This document shows, piece by piece, positions 7,168-14,405 of a DNA stretch of 64,000 nt. This DNA is from Xinfangfangia pollutisoli (GTDB lineage Bacteria; Pseudomonadota; Alphaproteobacteria; Rhodobacterales; Rhodobacteraceae). A program made the translations under genes and the position numbers. Every line of letters begins with the position of its first letter. Position 1 is the stretch's first letter. The stretch is taken from positions 124,001-188,000 of the forward strand of contig NZ_JAICBZ010000001.1 of NCBI RefSeq assembly GCF_020179405.1, read 5' to 3'. The notes beneath the pieces were generated by a model, which saw only the letters and a list, made by a program, of their open reading frames with translations, ran no database searches and had not been told where the DNA came from.

Positions 7168-8277
7168 ATGCTCAAAGGCATGACCGAAACGCACCGGAAA
7201 TCGCCTTCAGGGCAGCCAGAGGACGTGGATCCCCATGAACGGGACGAGAGCGGGGCATCCGAAGATGCGGCCCTCGCCCTGCCTTCCCACGTTGCCAGCT
7301 CCGGAGCGCTTGACCGGCTGGTGGAAACCGCGCGGGGCTATGCCAGGGCTGCGGCCTCCGAGAATACGCTGAAGGCCTATGGAAAGGACTGGGCCCATTT
7401 CGCCCGCTGGTGCCGGATGCGCGGGACCGATCCCCTGCCCGCGTCTCCGCAACTGATCGGCCTCTACATCGCCGATCTGGCGGCGCCGGGAGGAAAGACC
7501 CCTGCCCTTTCGGTGTCGTCCATCGAACGCCGCCTCTCGGGCCTTGCCTGGGGCTACACGCAGCGCGGGGAACGCCTTGACCGCAAGGACCGCCACATCG
7601 GTAGCGTCCTGGCCGGGATCCGTCGCAAGCACGCCCGTCCGCCCGCACAGAAAGAGGCGATCCTGCCCGAAGACCTGCGCGACATGCTGGCCACCCTGCC
7701 CCACGACCTGCGCGGCCTTCGCGACCGGGCGATCCTGCTGATCGGCTTTGCCGGTGGCCTAAGGCGGTCCGAGATTGTCTCTCTTGACCACGGCAAGGAC
7801 GACACGCCCGATAGCGGCGGCTGGATCGAGATACTGGAGGATGGCATTCTGGTTACCCTGCGCGGGAAGACCGGCTGGCGCGAGGTCGAGATCGCCCGCG
7901 GGTCATCGGAACAGACCTGCCCGGTGCATGCCCTGACGCAGTGGCTGCATTATGCAAGGATCGACTTCGGCCCTCTCTTCGTCGCGGTATCCCGCAACGG
8001 GCTGAAGGCCACCGCGGAGCGGTTGTCGGACAAGCATGTCGCCCGGCTGATCAAGACCTGCGCCCGCGAGGCCGGGCTACGCCCTGATCTGCCGGAGGCC
8101 GAGCGCGTGCGGCTGTTCTCTGGCCATTCTCTGCGTGCAGGCCTTGCCAGCAGCGCGGAAGTTGATGAGCGCTATGTTCAAAAGCAGCTCGGTCATGCCA
8201 GCGCAGAGATGACCCGCCGATATCAGCGGCGCCGCGACAGGTTCCGGGTGAACCTGACCAAAGCCGCAGGCCTGTAA
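7168..8277 (+). CDS. Tyrosine site-specific recombinase 1
   Basis: The 369-residue protein has a charged leader (1-45), a SAM-like core-binding domain (about 50-155, with SENTLKAYGKDWAHFARWC) and a complete tyrosine-recombinase catalytic domain: Arg in GGLRRSEI (about 195), Lys in RGKTGW, HSLRAGLA with His and Arg (about 318-325), LGHAS and the nucleophile Tyr in TRRYQRRRDRF (about 353). The start could be the ATG at 7168 or at 7180; both have purine-rich leaders that are too close to be decisive. A dif-like site directly precedes it and it is divergent from DUF1403-scpB. The likely task is resolving multimers of this replicon, although a past integration function cannot be excluded. Confidence 0.9.
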   Translation: MLKGMTETHRKSPSGQPEDVDPHERDESGASEDAALALPSHVASSGALDRLVETARGYARAAASENTLKAYGKDWAHFARWCRMRGTDPLPASPQLIGLYIADLAAPGGKTPALSVSSIERRLSGLAWGYTQRGERLDRKDRHIGSVLAGIRRKHARPPAQKEAILPEDLRDMLATLPHDLRGLRDRAILLIGFAGGLRRSEIVSLDHGKDDTPDSGGWIEILEDGILVTLRGKTGWREVEIARGSSEQTCPVHALTQWLHYARIDFGPLFVAVSRNGLKATAERLSDKHVARLIKTCAREAGLRPDLPEAERVRLFSGHSLRAGLASSAEVDERYVQKQLGHASAEMTRRYQRRRDRFRVNLTKAAGL

Positions 8278-8406
8278 GCCCCCTGCCCGTCCGACACGCC
8301 TTTGCTGAATGCCAAGCTGCAACCTGACCGCTCAGGTTTCAGCTAACCGCTTCAATTGAAATCGGGAAACAAACGCACACTGGCAAGTTCCACCGGCGGC
8401 ACCATT

Positions 8407-8435
8407 AGTCACGATAATTTTGCCTTATCAGGACT
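8407..8435. promoter_or_regulatory. dif-like recombination site 2 (candidate)
   Basis: Left arm AGTCACGATAA (8407-8417) and right arm TTATCAGGACT (8425-8435) match as an inverted repeat at 9 of 11 positions around the 7-bp spacer TTTTGCC. It has the same geometry as the site at 7130-7158 and shares TTTGC in the spacer and TTATCAG at the start of the right arm. It lies in the 266-bp gap between the two recombinase genes, 108 bp before the second. The only other thing I see in that gap is the 10-bp palindrome TTCAATTGAA at 8351-8360. Confidence 0.6.
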
Positions 8436-8543
8436 GTTGCCTTTCGCCCGCCCGGGGGCCATCCTGCGCCGATCCTACCCCCGTTTCGCCGCCGTTGCGC
8501 GGCCCCGACCCGCATCGCACGCCCCCAGCAGAGCCGCCCCGAC

Positions 8544-9584
8544 ATGAGCCTGCCGATCCTGCCCGCCTTCGCCCAGCTGTCCGAGGCCGACGAGGCCGCG
8601 CTGACCGATCTGTACCGCCGCGGCACGCCCCCCAACACGCTGCGCGCCTGGGAGCGCGACCTGGCCTATATCGCCGCCTGGAAGATGGCCGCCTTCGGCC
8701 GCCCGCTGGCCTGGCCCGAAGAAGACCGCGTCGCCCTGCGCTTCGTGCTGGACCATGCCCAGGACCTGACCGATCGGCCCGGCCCGGCGCAGGACTGCGC
8801 CCGGGGCCTGATCGCCCTTGGCCTGCGGCTGAGCCTGGCCTGCCCGGCCCCGGCCACGCTGGACCGCCGCATCGCCAGCTGGCAGGCCTTCCACCGGATG
8901 CGCGGCCTTGCCTCTCCCTTCGCGGCACCGCTGGTGCAACAGGCCCGCCAGAAGGCCCGCCGGGCCAATGCCGCACCGCGCCGGCCCAGATCGCCGCGCC
9001 CGATCACCCGCCCGGTGCTGGAGGCGCTGCTGGCCAGCTGCGATGACAGCCACCGCGGCCTGCGCGACCGCGCGCTGTTGATGCTGGCCTTCGCCAGTGG
9101 CGGCCGCCGCCGGTCCGAGGTGACGGCGCTGTCGGTCGACGACATCGGCCGCGGCGATTTCGCGGCCCGCGGGCTGCTGTGGGTCCGCCTGCTGGAGACC
9201 AAGACCACCCGCAAGGATCAGGCCCCGCGCCTGCCGCTGAAGGGCCGCGCCGCCCAGGCGCTGATGCAATGGCTTGACGTCACGGGCCTGCGCGAAGGGC
9301 CGCTGTTCCGGCCGGTGTCAAAGGCCGACCGGGTGCTGGACCGCCGGCTTGCCCCCGATGCGCTGCGCCCGATCCTGCGCCACCGTCTGGCGCTGGCCGG
9401 CCTGCCGGAAGATTACGCCACCCCGCATGGGCTGCGCGCGGGCTTTCTGACCCAGGCGGCGCTGGATGGCGCGCCCCTGGCCGCCGCGATGAAATTAAGC
9501 CTGCACCGATCAGCGGTGCAGGCCCAGAAATATTACGCCGATGTCGAGTTCAGCGAGAATCCCGCCGCCGATCTGCTGGGCTGA
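8544..9584 (+). CDS. Tyrosine site-specific recombinase 2
   Basis: The 346-residue product is a second phage-integrase-type recombinase, distinct from its neighbour. The N-terminal core-binding half (about 15-150) contains PPNTLRAWERDLAYIAAWK; the catalytic half has Arg in GGRRRSEV (about 190), Lys in ETKTTRKD, HGLRAGF (about 293-299), a His in LSLHRSA and the Tyr in AQKYYADVEF (about 330). All active-site positions are kept. It ends 21 bp before the convergent parB stop, with a parS-like palindrome between. Its location beside parAB and a dif-like site fits dimer resolution of the replicon. Confidence 0.9.
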   Translation: MSLPILPAFAQLSEADEAALTDLYRRGTPPNTLRAWERDLAYIAAWKMAAFGRPLAWPEEDRVALRFVLDHAQDLTDRPGPAQDCARGLIALGLRLSLACPAPATLDRRIASWQAFHRMRGLASPFAAPLVQQARQKARRANAAPRRPRSPRPITRPVLEALLASCDDSHRGLRDRALLMLAFASGGRRRSEVTALSVDDIGRGDFAARGLLWVRLLETKTTRKDQAPRLPLKGRAAQALMQWLDVTGLREGPLFRPVSKADRVLDRRLAPDALRPILRHRLALAGLPEDYATPHGLRAGFLTQAALDGAPLAAAMKLSLHRSAVQAQKYYADVEFSENPAADLLG

Positions 9585-9587
9585 CGG

Positions 9588-9605
9588 TCTTCCCCGCGGG
9601 GAAGA
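9588..9605. promoter_or_regulatory. parS-like palindrome 1
   Basis: TCTTCCCCGCGGGGAAGA is an 18-bp perfect palindrome whose inner 16 bases (CTTCCCCGCGGGGAAG) recur exactly at three more places up to 12168. It lies between the converging recombinase 2 and parB genes, ending one base before the parB stop codon. Best read as a ParB binding site; as a hairpin it might also end transcription. Confidence 0.7.
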
Positions 9606-10718
9606 TCAATCGTCCAGCTGATCCAGCATCAGCCGCACCGCCTGTTCCAGCCGCCGCCGGTCGATGGTGGTGAAATCGCGGTCGATCTGGATTTCCAGCT
9701 TGCCCACCGCCGCCACGCACTTCGCCCGGCCCGTGCGACGGTCGAACTGAAAGCTGGTCTTGGCGCGGCCCGGACGCGGCGCCGCGGACTGCGATGGCGC
9801 GGCGGCGGCGACCGGCGCCTCCTCGTCGTCGCCCTGCCCCAGCATCCGCCGCAACAGCGCCAGTTCGTCCTGGACCGAGCGGTTGTCATGCCGCTTCAGC
9901 TCGGCCCGCAGCGCTGGCGCGAAACCTTCGTCTTCCTCCAGCCGCTTGGCCAGCGCCAGGCCCAGGCGGCGGGGGATTTCCTCGATATAGGCCAGGTCGC
10001 GGCCCAGGCGCTGCACCAGCGGCAGGAAGGCGCGGATATAGCTGCGCTTCTGGTAGCCGGCCGAGCGGAACAGGATCGCCACCGCCTTGTCGGGATCATT
10101 GTTGCCCACGATCGGATCGGCGGCGTAATCGGCGGCCAGCTGCGCCATTTCGGCAAAGGAAATGTCCTTGCGGACCAGGTTCTCGTCGACCATCCGGCGA
10201 TACAGCGCATCCAGCCCCTCGCCCGGCGGGCTGACGGCGGCCGGGATGGCGCCGTAGCGTTCGGCATCGCCGGTCTCTTCCAGCAGCGCCCGATAGGCCG
10301 ACAGCCGGCGATAACCCTGCACCAGTTCGAACCGGCCATCGGCCCGCGCTTCCACCCGGATCGGGTTCGACAGGCCCAGATCGCGGATCGAATCGGTCAG
10401 CTCTTTCAGCTCGAAATCCGGGCCCTTCTTGCGGTCGCGCACCAGCTTTTTCATGTCGATCAGGTCCAGCGCCACCGGCTCCAGCACCAGACCCAGCCGC
10501 TTCAGGCGCATGTGTTCATGCGCCAGCGCGTCATTTTCGGCACGGATCGCCGCCTCGATCCCGGCGCGTTCGCGCACCGTATCGACGGTTTCCGCGATGG
10601 CCGAGGCCATGGGCCCGCGGCGGGCGGGCGGATCTGTGGGCTTCCCCGCGGGGAAGGTCTGCTCGGGCGCGGCATCCTCGGGCAGGTCGATGTCGAACAT
10701 CCGGCGCTTCTTGCTCAT
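9606..10718 (-). CDS. parB: ParB-family plasmid partition protein
   Basis: The 370-residue protein has the ParB layout: an N-terminal tail with basic residues, a ParB/Srx-like domain (about 95-190, containing LGLSNPIRVEARADGRFELVQGYRRLSAYRAL, in which GYRR is the conserved box that binds nucleotide, and VDENLVRKDISFAEMA), an HTH-containing middle (about 195-290) and a C-terminal dimerisation segment. ATG 10718 is chosen for AAAGGGG eight bases before it and its fit with MSKKRRMFDIDLPEDA; an upstream ATG at 10790 would run into parA. It begins 13 bp after parA. Residues TFPAGK near the N-terminus are encoded by one of the parS-like palindromes. Confidence 0.92.
   Translation of the reverse strand: MSKKRRMFDIDLPEDAAPEQTFPAGKPTDPPARRGPMASAIAETVDTVRERAGIEAAIRAENDALAHEHMRLKRLGLVLEPVALDLIDMKKLVRDRKKGPDFELKELTDSIRDLGLSNPIRVEARADGRFELVQGYRRLSAYRALLEETGDAERYGAIPAAVSPPGEGLDALYRRMVDENLVRKDISFAEMAQLAADYAADPIVGNNDPDKAVAILFRSAGYQKRSYIRAFLPLVQRLGRDLAYIEEIPRRLGLALAKRLEEDEGFAPALRAELKRHDNRSVQDELALLRRMLGQGDDEEAPVAAAAPSQSAAPRPGRAKTSFQFDRRTGRAKCVAAVGKLEIQIDRDFTTIDRRRLEQAVRLMLDQLDD
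10641..10656. promoter_or_regulatory. parS-like palindrome 2, inside parB
   Basis: CTTCCCCGCGGGGAAG, an exact perfect palindrome within the parB coding sequence; on the parB strand it encodes part of TFPAGK. Being identical to the copies outside genes, it is probably maintained as a binding site. Confidence 0.65.
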
Positions 10719-10731
10719 GGCGCGGCCCCTT

Positions 10732-12027
10732 TCAGATCTTGTCCCAGGCCGCGACGGTGCTGGCCTTGAATTCCTCATAGGCGCGATCAAAGCTGGCCCG
10801 CGCCCGCCGCCAGGTTTCCCGCGTCATCTCCCGATAGTCGATCTCATAGACCGAGGCGAGGAAGCGGCCCGATTGTTCGACCGCGCGGGTCATCTCGATC
10901 GGGTGTTCGGCCACATGATCGCCAAAGACCTTGCGGAAGGCTTCGAACATCGCGCGATGCAGGTCATTGCCCGGCTCGTAGCGGGTCATCAGGAAGCGGA
11001 TATCGGTAAAGGCCTTGGGCAGGGCGATCTTCCCCGCGGGGAAGGTTGACCCGAAGCCCGACAGGTCGGCCAGCGCCTCGGCCAGCTGGCCGATGAAGGA
11101 GGTGGTCGAATCGTATTCCCAATAGCCGGGGCCTGAGGGGATATAGAGCATGTCTGCCGCGAAGACCGCGTTCATCGACTGGTAGCCGATGGCGGGCGGG
11201 CAATCGAACAGGATCAGGTCGTAATCGTCATCGGCCAGCCCGTCGAGATAGCGCGACACGGCGGCGAAGAAGGACCATTCCGGGTTCAGGTGCCGGTACT
11301 GGGCGCTGGCGAATTCGACGAAGGCCGCGTTGGCGCAGGAGGGGATGATGTCGATCGTCGACCAGGCGGTGGGCTTGATGAAGTCGGCATGGCGCAGCTC
11401 GCCCAGGCCCAGGTCGCGGATCGAGGCCGGGATCTGCCGGCGGGGCAGGGCGGTGCCCGAGGCGGCGCCGGTCGCGGTGCCGGCGTTCATCCGGTCGGTC
11501 TCGCGGATCAGGTCGCGGGCCATGATGCCCCAGACCGTATAATCCTCGGCCACATCGGTCAGGCCCATGGAATGCGACAGCGTGGCCTGGGGGTCGAAGT
11601 CGACGACAAGGATGCGGTAGCCGTCCAGCGCGGCCGCATGCGCGAGGTGCAGCGCCACGGTCGACTTGCCGGCGCCGCCCTTGAAGTTGGCGACGGCGGC
11701 GCGGAAGGCGCGCTTGCCGGCGGGGCGGGGGGGCATCAGCGACTTGCGGTTGATCTTCATCTTGCGCCGCAGCTCGTTGATCTCGTCCAGCGTGAACCAG
11801 CGCTGGCGGCCATCGGGTTCGACCTCGCCGCCCGGAAGGTCGGGCTCGGAGGCCAGCCGGCCGCGGAAGGTGGACTGGTTGATCCGGAAGATCAGCTCGG
11901 ACACTTCCCAGGACGAGAAGCGGCGGAGCGTCTTGCGGTTCTCGGGGCTGAAGGTCTGCTGGCGGATCCAGTTCTGCATCTTCAGCGACTGGGCCTGCAT
12001 ACGGGCCAGGTCTTCATGCGTGTACAT
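10732..12027 (-). CDS. parA: ParA-family partition ATPase (type Ia)
   Basis: The 431-residue product is a Walker-type partition ATPase. An N-terminal extension of about 105 residues includes a MerR-like helix-turn-helix (TLRRFSSWEVSELIFRINQSTFRGRL), the hallmark of type Ia ParA proteins that also repress their own operon. The ATPase part shows the deviant Walker A FKGGAGKST (about 115-123), Walker A' VVDFDPQATLS (about 141-151) and Walker B DLILFDCPP (about 255-263). It moves ParB-parS complexes over the nucleoid. The start at 12027 has GAGG ahead of it, and an inverted repeat (12048-12071) lies just upstream. A parS-like palindrome inside the gene encodes TFPAGK. Confidence 0.94.
   Translation of the reverse strand: MYTHEDLARMQAQSLKMQNWIRQQTFSPENRKTLRRFSSWEVSELIFRINQSTFRGRLASEPDLPGGEVEPDGRQRWFTLDEINELRRKMKINRKSLMPPRPAGKRAFRAAVANFKGGAGKSTVALHLAHAAALDGYRILVVDFDPQATLSHSMGLTDVAEDYTVWGIMARDLIRETDRMNAGTATGAASGTALPRRQIPASIRDLGLGELRHADFIKPTAWSTIDIIPSCANAAFVEFASAQYRHLNPEWSFFAAVSRYLDGLADDDYDLILFDCPPAIGYQSMNAVFAADMLYIPSGPGYWEYDSTTSFIGQLAEALADLSGFGSTFPAGKIALPKAFTDIRFLMTRYEPGNDLHRAMFEAFRKVFGDHVAEHPIEMTRAVEQSGRFLASVYEIDYREMTRETWRRARASFDRAYEEFKASTVAAWDKI
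11029..11044. promoter_or_regulatory. parS-like palindrome 3, inside parA
   Basis: CTTCCCCGCGGGGAAG, exact copy, within parA and encoding part of GSTFPAGK in its C-terminal third. It is 388 bp from copy 2 and 1124 bp from copy 4. Confidence 0.65.
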
Positions 12028-12047
12028 CTTTGCCTCGGTCGCAACGT

Positions 12048-12071
12048 TAATTCTTGTCGATTTGAGAATTA
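12048..12071. promoter_or_regulatory. Inverted repeat upstream of parA, candidate ParA operator
   Basis: TAATTCT and AGAATTA are perfect inverted 7-mers separated by 10 bp, starting 21 bp before the parA ATG on the minus strand, in the most AT-rich stretch of the region. A type Ia ParA with an N-terminal HTH usually represses its own promoter, which makes this a plausible operator. Confidence 0.45.
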
Positions 12072-12152
12072 CGCCGGATTTGCCAGAAATGCAAAAGCGA
12101 AGTTAGACTATGTGCAGGCCAGGAGCGTCCTGCGCCGCGGAAGGGCCAAGAC

Positions 12153-12168
12153 CTTCCCCGCGGGGAAG
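12153..12168. promoter_or_regulatory. parS-like palindrome 4, in the origin gap
   Basis: CTTCCCCGCGGGGAAG, the fourth exact copy, between parA and the replicase gene and 88 bp left of the iteron-like repeats. Confidence 0.7.
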
Positions 12169-12255
12169 ATTTCCGGGCCGGGCCCGCCGAATCGGGCCGA
12201 ATCGGGGGCCTGCGGCGGCAGGCGGGGCGGACGCGGGATTTGCGGGGGGCACGCC

Positions 12256-12303
12256 GCATATTGGGGGACATGCCCGGGCGCCCCGCAGCATATTGGGGGA
12301 CAT
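12256..12303 (+). repeat. Two iteron-like 16-bp direct repeats
   Basis: GCATATTGGGGGACAT occurs exactly at 12256-12271 and again at 12288-12303, start-to-start distance 32 bp, about three helical turns. The core TATTGGGGGAC occurs a third time inverted at 12332-12342. Such phased repeats beside an initiator gene are typical initiator binding sites. Confidence 0.6.
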
Positions 12304-12305
12304 TT

Positions 12306-12324
12306 CTGTCCGATTACGGGACAG
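12306..12324. repeat. Small inverted repeat in origin gap
   Basis: CTGTCC (12306-12311) and GGACAG (12319-12324) flank 7 bp, directly after the second iteron-like repeat. Role unknown; may add to initiator binding. Confidence 0.4.
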
Positions 12325-12351
12325 ACAAGCCGTCCCCCAATACCATTGAAC

Positions 12352-12371
12352 CCATTTCAGATTCGAAATGG
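12352..12371. promoter_or_regulatory. Inverted repeat ahead of replicase, candidate operator
   Basis: CCATTTC (12352-12358), spacer AGATTC, GAAATGG (12365-12371). It lies roughly 170 bp before the replicase start and could control its transcription. Confidence 0.4.
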
Positions 12372-12540
12372 TTGGGGCAGGGGTCGGCAGATCTGCAGGT
12401 CGATCTTGACAGAATCGAAACGGCGGACGTTAATGGCGGACAAGCAAACAAGAACGTTGAGTTCGGCTCCGCAGCGCCCCCTGCGAATGGTCGGACCAGA
12501 GGCAGGCCGGTCCCCCCGGCAGAGGCGACAGGAGAACCCC

Positions 12541-13236
12541 ATGCAGCTTCCCCGGCCCGTCGGCCGCGAGGCGGCGTCCCGGAAGTATGATATCCTTTCG
12601 GCGCTGATGGCCTTTGCCCTGGCCCAGGACAAGCATGTGCAGCGGCTGGTCCTGCGGATCATGGCGCTGATCACCAGCCGCTACAACTGGCAGCGCGACG
12701 AGCTGTCGGTCGGCCAGGCCGAGATCGCCCGGCTGTGGTCGGTCGACGAACGCACGGTCAAGCGCGAGATGGCGCGGCTGCGGGCGCAGGGCTGGCTGGT
12801 GCAGAAACGCCAGGGCGCCCGCGGACGGGTCAGCGTCTATGGGCTGGATCTGGAGCGGATGCTGGAAGACACCCGCCCCGCCTGGCCGCGGATCGGGCCG
12901 GATTTCGTGGCGCGGCTGGGCGGGCAGGCCGAGACCGAGCCCGCCGCCTCGGCCGCCTCGAATGTGGTGCCTCTGCGCGCGGTGGCAGCCCCGCAGCCGG
13001 TGGCCGATGGCTCGACCTGGGCCGAGGCGCAGGCCCGGCTTCTGGCGCAGGATGCGGCCAGCTATGGCGCCTGGTTCCATCCGCTGACCGAGGCGGGGCT
13101 GGAGGACGGCCGGATCACCCTGGCCGCGCCGACGCGGTTTCACGCCTCATATGTGATGACGCATCTGCAGCCGCGGCTGCTGGCGGCGCTGCGGGCGGCC
13201 GATCCGTCGATCGCGGCGGTGCAGGTGATCGCGTAG
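12541..13236 (+). CDS. DnaA-like plasmid replication initiator
   Basis: The 231-residue protein has an N-terminal winged-helix region (about 40-105, with VGQAEIARLWSVDERTVKREMARLRAQGWLVQKRQGARGRVSVYGLDLERML), a low-complexity linker, and a C-terminal 75 residues resembling domain I of DnaA (STWAEAQARLLAQDAASYGAWFHPLTEAGLEDGRITLAAP then THLQPRL). This arrangement is known from the DnaA-like replicases of Rhodobacterales plasmids, which lack the AAA+ domain. ATG 12541 has AGGAGA seven bases upstream; an in-frame ATG at 12433 would add 36 polar residues. It is divergent from parA, with the putative origin between. Confidence 0.85.
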   Translation: MQLPRPVGREAASRKYDILSALMAFALAQDKHVQRLVLRIMALITSRYNWQRDELSVGQAEIARLWSVDERTVKREMARLRAQGWLVQKRQGARGRVSVYGLDLERMLEDTRPAWPRIGPDFVARLGGQAETEPAASAASNVVPLRAVAAPQPVADGSTWAEAQARLLAQDAASYGAWFHPLTEAGLEDGRITLAAPTRFHASYVMTHLQPRLLAALRAADPSIAAVQVIA

Positions 13237-13261
13237 CGGCAGCGGTAGGGCAGGGGGCCCT

Positions 13262-13645
13262 TTAGGCCTTATCCGCGCCCTCAGGCGCCGGTTCGGTCCG
13301 CGGCGGGGCAGGGGGCACATCGCCGCGCCCCTCGGTCCGGTCGCGGTGCAGGGCGGCGCGGCCCAGAACCATCAGCGTGACGGGCGTGGTGGCCATGACG
13401 CAGATGCCGATCACCAGCTCGTGCAGGAAGACCCGGTCTTCGGCCCAGGACCAGGACAGGGCCGAGGCCAGAAGGATGGCCGCCGTGCCCCAGCTGGTGC
13501 CCAGAGTGGGGGCATGGATGCGGTCGTAGAAGCTTTTCAGATGCAGAAGCCCGAAGGCGCCCAGCAGGGTCAGCGTGCTGCCCAGCACCAGAAACCCCGC
13601 GACCGGCAGGATCAGCCAGGGCGGCAGACCTTCAAGCCCGCTCAT
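13262..13645 (-). CDS. phaG: Na+/H+ (K+/H+) antiporter subunit G
   Basis: The 127-residue product is the smallest-role subunit of the multisubunit Pha/Mrp cation/proton antiporter. It has three hydrophobic segments (about 12-32, 46-64, 72-94) and the family motifs [32 protein letters not shown] (read in parts: [15 protein letters not shown]). The last 25 residues are a hydrophilic Pro/Glu tail. It is the final gene of the operon and overlaps phaF by 4 bp. Confidence 0.93.
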   Translation of the reverse strand: MSGLEGLPPWLILPVAGFLVLGSTLTLLGAFGLLHLKSFYDRIHAPTLGTSWGTAAILLASALSWSWAEDRVFLHELVIGICVMATTPVTLMVLGRAALHRDRTEGRGDVPPAPPRTEPAPEGADKA

Positions 13646-13920
13646 TCGATCACCTCGCCGCGCAGCAGGAACTTGCCCAGGGTGACGGTGCTGACAAAGC
13701 CCGCGACAGCGATGATCAGGGCGGCCTCGAACAGGAAGGGCGTGCCCAGCCGCATGCCGGTGACGATGAACAGCAGCATGATGACGATATACAGCGCATC
13801 CAGCCCCAGAACCCGGTCCTGCGCCCTGGGGCCGATCAGGATGCGCGCAGCGGCCAGGCAGGCGGCCAGGGCAAGGGTGATCTGGGCATAGGTCAGCGCG
13901 ACCCAGAGCAGCGTGGTCAT
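13642..13920 (-). CDS. phaF: Na+/H+ (K+/H+) antiporter subunit F
   Basis: The 92-residue protein has three hydrophobic segments and the family signatures [18 protein letters not shown] and [24 protein letters not shown]. The ATG at 13920 is set by the 4-bp overlap with the phaE stop; longer readings in this frame have no antiporter character. Small inner-membrane subunit needed for assembly and activity of the complex. Confidence 0.93.
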   Translation of the reverse strand: MTTLLWVALTYAQITLALAACLAAARILIGPRAQDRVLGLDALYIVIMLLFIVTGMRLGTPFLFEAALIIAVAGFVSTVTLGKFLLRGEVIE

Positions 13921-14405
13921 GCGAACACCTCCAACAGCAGGGCTTCGTAGCGGTCGCGGATCAGCGCCCGCCAGCCATCCTCGTCGATCATGTCGAAGAC
14001 ATGCAGCAGCAGCACGCCGCTTTCCTGATCGTATTCCAGCCAGGCCGTGCCGGGGGTGGCGGTGACGATCACCGCCAGAAGCGCCAGCCCGACCGGGTTC
14101 TGCAGCCGGAGCGGAATGTCGACAAAGGCCGAGCGGCGGGCGCCGTGGCGGCCATTGGTCAGCATCAGCCGGGCCACCGCCCAGTTCGAGCGCAGGATGT
14201 CCAGCGTGACGATGCCGAACAGCCGGATCAGCGCCGGCCAGGACCGGATGCGCGGCGCCGGCGGCTCGATCCGGGCCAGGGCCAGGCCCGCGATGACCGC
14301 GATGGCCGAGCCCAGGACCAGATGGCCCAGCGAGAAGCGGGTCAGCATCAGCCACATCAGCACCAGGGCGGCCGACAGCAGGGGATGGGGCAGAAGGCGC
14401 ATCAT
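13917..14405 (-). CDS. phaE: Na+/H+ (K+/H+) antiporter subunit E
   Basis: The 162-residue product matches the MnhE/PhaE family: two N-terminal hydrophobic helices ([25 protein letters not shown]), a region with [14 protein letters not shown], and a C-terminal cytoplasmic part containing [10 protein letters not shown] and the [10 protein letters not shown] segment. The ATGA overlap at 14402-14405 with phaD fixes the start. Confidence 0.93.
   Translation of the reverse strand: MMRLLPHPLLSAALVLMWLMLTRFSLGHLVLGSAIAVIAGLALARIEPPAPRIRSWPALIRLFGIVTLDILRSNWAVARLMLTNGRHGARRSAFVDIPLRLQNPVGLALLAVIVTATPGTAWLEYDQESGVLLLHVFDMIDEDGWRALIRDRYEALLLEVFA

Larger units (their letters stand above)
12028..12540. 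other. Non-coding gap between parA and replicase, probable replication origin
   Basis: This 513-bp stretch holds no convincing gene. From left to right it contains the parA-side inverted repeat, parS copy 4, a GC-rich part with CCGAATCGGG-like repeats near 12188-12210, two direct 16-bp iteron-like repeats (12256-12303), a hairpin (12306-12324), an inverted copy of the iteron core (12332-12342), another dyad (12352-12371) and the leader of the replicase. Placement next to the initiator gene and repeat content are those of a plasmid origin. I see no perfect DnaA box. Confidence 0.6.

Noticed and set aside
9588-12168. Reading the CTTCCCCGCGGGGAAG palindromes as terminators only
   Set aside because: Two copies are in the middle of parA and parB, where terminators make no sense, and exact identity points to a protein-binding site.
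11290-12540. Upstream extension of the replicase frame through parA and the origin gap
   Set aside because: The part before 12541 is antisense to parA or low-complexity, crosses the origin repeats and parS, and the ATG at 12541 has a good ribosome site.
5504-13236. Integrated prophage or genomic island because of two integrases
   Set aside because: No phage structural gene, no tRNA with att repeats and no transposase is visible; parAB and a replicase point to plasmid backbone.
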